Shown here: positions 3,864 to 5,490 of the stretch, piece by piece
Position numbering within the stretch: position 1 is the first letter of the stretch
Layout of the letters: the number at the start of each line of letters is the position of its first letter
NCBI GenBank assembly: GCA_964648365.1
Contig: CAZYLK010000273.1
Span: 1-5,490, forward strand
Length of the DNA stretch: 5,490 bases
Source of the DNA: SURF-32 sp964648365
Lineage (GTDB): Bacteria; Planctomycetota; Phycisphaerae; UBA1845
Reading direction: 5' to 3'
Notes under the pieces: generated by a model
Databases searched by the model: none
What the model was told of the DNA's origin: nothing
What the model saw: the letters and a program-made list of their open reading frames with translations, nothing else
Program-made: the position numbers and the translations under genes

Positions 3864-5490
3864 ATGAAAAAAGACGCACAAACGATGGAGAAGATCGTCG
3901 CCCTTTGCCGGCGGCGGGGGTTTATATTCGGCAGCAGCGAGATCTACGGCGGCATCGGCGGCTTCTGGGACTACGGGCCGCTGGGGACCGAGCTGAAGCG
4001 CAACATCAAGGACGCCTGGTGGCTCGACATGGTGCGCAACCCGCCCGTCGGGCCGGAGGGGCGCGAGTACCAGATGGTCGGCGTGGATTGTTCGATCATC
4101 ATGAATCCCAAGGTGTGGGAGGCGAGCGGGCATCTTGCGGGTTTTGCCGATCCGATGCGCAAGTGTCCCGGCTGCGGTCACTTTGTTCGGGCTGATCAAT
4201 TGTGGGAGGCCCTGGCGACGGGGTCTACGTGGATGGATTCGCTTCTGCAGGTGTTTACCCCGGTCTCCGGCCACATCGACTCGCCGCGACTCATGCAGTG
4301 GGCCAGGACGAAGGGAAAAAAACTGGCCCCAAACCTTGCACTCGTGCGCAATCCCGAAGTTACGCTTGCGTTCCTGACGACGCGGGTCAATGGACAGCCT
4401 GACGCGCCACCGTCGTTGGCAGAGTTCACGTCGTATGTCGCTACAGAACAACTCCACCAGACTGGCCTCCAGGATCCCTGTCCCCGATGCGGGGCGCCCC
4501 TCGGTCCATCGTCCGCGTTCAAACTAATGTTCGAGACCCATGCGGGTGTGGAGCAGACCGAAGACAGTAAGGTCTACCTGCGTCCGGAGACGGCGCAGGG
4601 AATCTTCGCCAACTTCATGAACGTCATGGACACGTCGCGGGTCAAGATCCCGTTCGGAATTGCGCAGATTGGAAAGGCGTTTCGCAACGAAATCACACCC
4701 CGCAACTACACGTTTCGCTCGCGCGAGTTCGAGCAGATGGAGATCGAGTTCTTCTGCCATCCGGACGAGTCGATGATGTGGTACGAGTTCTGGCGCGACG
4801 TGCGGATCAACTGGTATAAGTCGCTGGGCATCGCGTCGGACAAGCTCCGGCCGCGGCAGCAGGGTAAGGACGAACTGGCGCATTACAGCAACGCGTGTAC
4901 CGACATCGAGTATCTGTTCCCATTCTCTGAGGAAACGCAGGAACTGGAAGGCGTCGCCCACCGCGGGTCGTTTGACCTGAATCAGCACGGCAAGCACGCC
5001 AAGGGCAAGGAAGACGCCTTCGCCGTGTTCGACGACGAGGCGTGGGAGCGGGATAAGGATAAGTTCACCGCTGAGGGCGCGGAGGGCGCCGAGAAAGCAA
5101 AGCTCGCGGAACGGGCGAAGGAGGCGAAGTCCCGGCCGCCGTATCGTTATGTGCCGCACGTCATCGAACCCTCCGCCGGGGCGGACCGGTTCACGCTGGC
5201 GGTGCTGTGCGAGGCGTATTCGTTCGACGAATCCCGCGCCAGTCCCGAGTTCCTCAAGTTTCACCCGCGGCTGGCCCCGATCAAGGCGGCCGTGTTCCCG
5301 CTGGTCGCCAAGGACGGCATGCCCGAACTGGCCGTGCCGATCTATGAAGCGATCCGCAAGGTCATGCCCTGCCAGTACGACGCCAAGCAGTCGATCGGCA
5401 AGCGCTACGCCCGCATGGACGAGGCCGGCACGCCTTTCTGCTTCACCATCGACGGCCAGACCAAGGAAGACGGCACCGTCACCGTCCGCA
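3864..5490 (+). CDS. glyQS: Glycine--tRNA ligase, dimeric single-chain type (3' end missing)
   Basis: The enzyme charges tRNA-Gly with glycine using ATP, in the cytoplasm. The frame is open for 542 codons to the window end. The N-terminus MEKIVALCRRRGFIFGSSEIYGG...FWDYGPLG (8-41) is typical of the class II alpha2 GlyRS. Further landmarks are: zinc cysteines C101/C104 and C206/C209; YLRPETAQGIF (238-248); motif 2 with FRNE (273-276) and FRSREFEQMEIEFF; motif 3 IEPSAGADRF (434-443) with R442; and the anticodon-binding domain from HPRLAPIKAAV (467-477) onward. Only the last few dozen residues should be missing. The first ATG after an in-frame TGA (3852-3854) is at 3864; the ATG at 3885 (residue 8) is an alternative, and neither has a strong Shine-Dalgarno. 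At over 542 aa it is longer than the usual 450-510, owing to about 100 residues between the two zinc pairs and a charged insert at 400-425 before motif 3. Confidence 0.97.
   Translation, partial: MKKDAQTMEKIVALCRRRGFIFGSSEIYGGIGGFWDYGPLGTELKRNIKDAWWLDMVRNPPVGPEGREYQMVGVDCSIIMNPKVWEASGHLAGFADPMRKCPGCGHFVRADQLWEALATGSTWMDSLLQVFTPVSGHIDSPRLMQWARTKGKKLAPNLALVRNPEVTLAFLTTRVNGQPDAPPSLAEFTSYVATEQLHQTGLQDPCPRCGAPLGPSSAFKLMFETHAGVEQTEDSKVYLRPETAQGIFANFMNVMDTSRVKIPFGIAQIGKAFRNEITPRNYTFRSREFEQMEIEFFCHPDESMMWYEFWRDVRINWYKSLGIASDKLRPRQQGKDELAHYSNACTDIEYLFPFSEETQELEGVAHRGSFDLNQHGKHAKGKEDAFAVFDDEAWERDKDKFTAEGAEGAEKAKLAERAKEAKSRPPYRYVPHVIEPSAGADRFTLAVLCEAYSFDESRASPEFLKFHPRLAPIKAAVFPLVAKDGMPELAVPIYEAIRKVMPCQYDAKQSIGKRYARMDEAGTPFCFTIDGQTKEDGTVTVR

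Noticed and set aside
3483..4457. 324-codon minus-strand ORF across the gap and the start of glyQS
   Set aside because: Its second half is antisense to conserved GlyRS sequence and its first half covers the hairpin cluster; no domain is visible.
4524..5264. 246-codon minus-strand ORF within glyQS
   Set aside because: It is the antisense of the conserved catalytic core; codon periodicity there belongs to the plus strand.

Overview
The window is GC-rich DNA that reads as a Planctomycetota genome, probably Phycisphaerae-like. Three things point there: a secreted protein whose C-terminal part mixes dockerin-type calcium loops with a beta-strand repeat; a membrane protein that opens with the C-x2-C-[RG]-Y-x-L-R-G-L-P...C-P-x-C-G zinc ribbon common in that phylum; and long intergenic stretches of structured, GC-rich sequence. 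The assignment is inference; there is no rRNA or other phylogenetic marker that I could compare.

Layout, all genes on the + strand. (1) Bases 3-752: the end of a large exported protein with two pairs of EF-hand/dockerin-like loops, followed at once by a strong GC hairpin. (2) Bases 753-1023: a gap holding an AT-rich island with a perfect 18-bp inverted repeat separated by a single base (943-979). (3) Bases 1024-2268: a complete AAA_14/DUF4143-type ATPase (414 aa) with Walker A, Walker B, sensor 1 and a C-terminal PD-(D/E)xK-like nuclease signature. (4) Bases 2312-3076: a 254-aa zinc-ribbon, three-helix membrane protein with its own ribosome binding site, 43 bases downstream and possibly co-transcribed. 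(5) Bases 3077-3863: about 790 bases with no convincing gene, but with a doubtful small ORF, a run of tight hairpins (3622-3737) and an imperfect direct repeat just before the next gene. (6) Bases 3864-5490: the first 542 codons of a dimeric-type glycyl-tRNA synthetase, open at the window end.

The genes do not form an obvious pathway: a structural/exported protein, an accessory ATPase of poorly known function, a membrane protein and a housekeeping tRNA synthetase. The most unusual signals are the perfect palindrome in front of the ATPase, two insertions in the glycyl-tRNA synthetase (one resembling a translated dispersed repeat, TAEGAEGAE), and the hairpin cluster upstream of it. I see no CRISPR array, tRNA, rRNA, insertion sequence or complete defence system.
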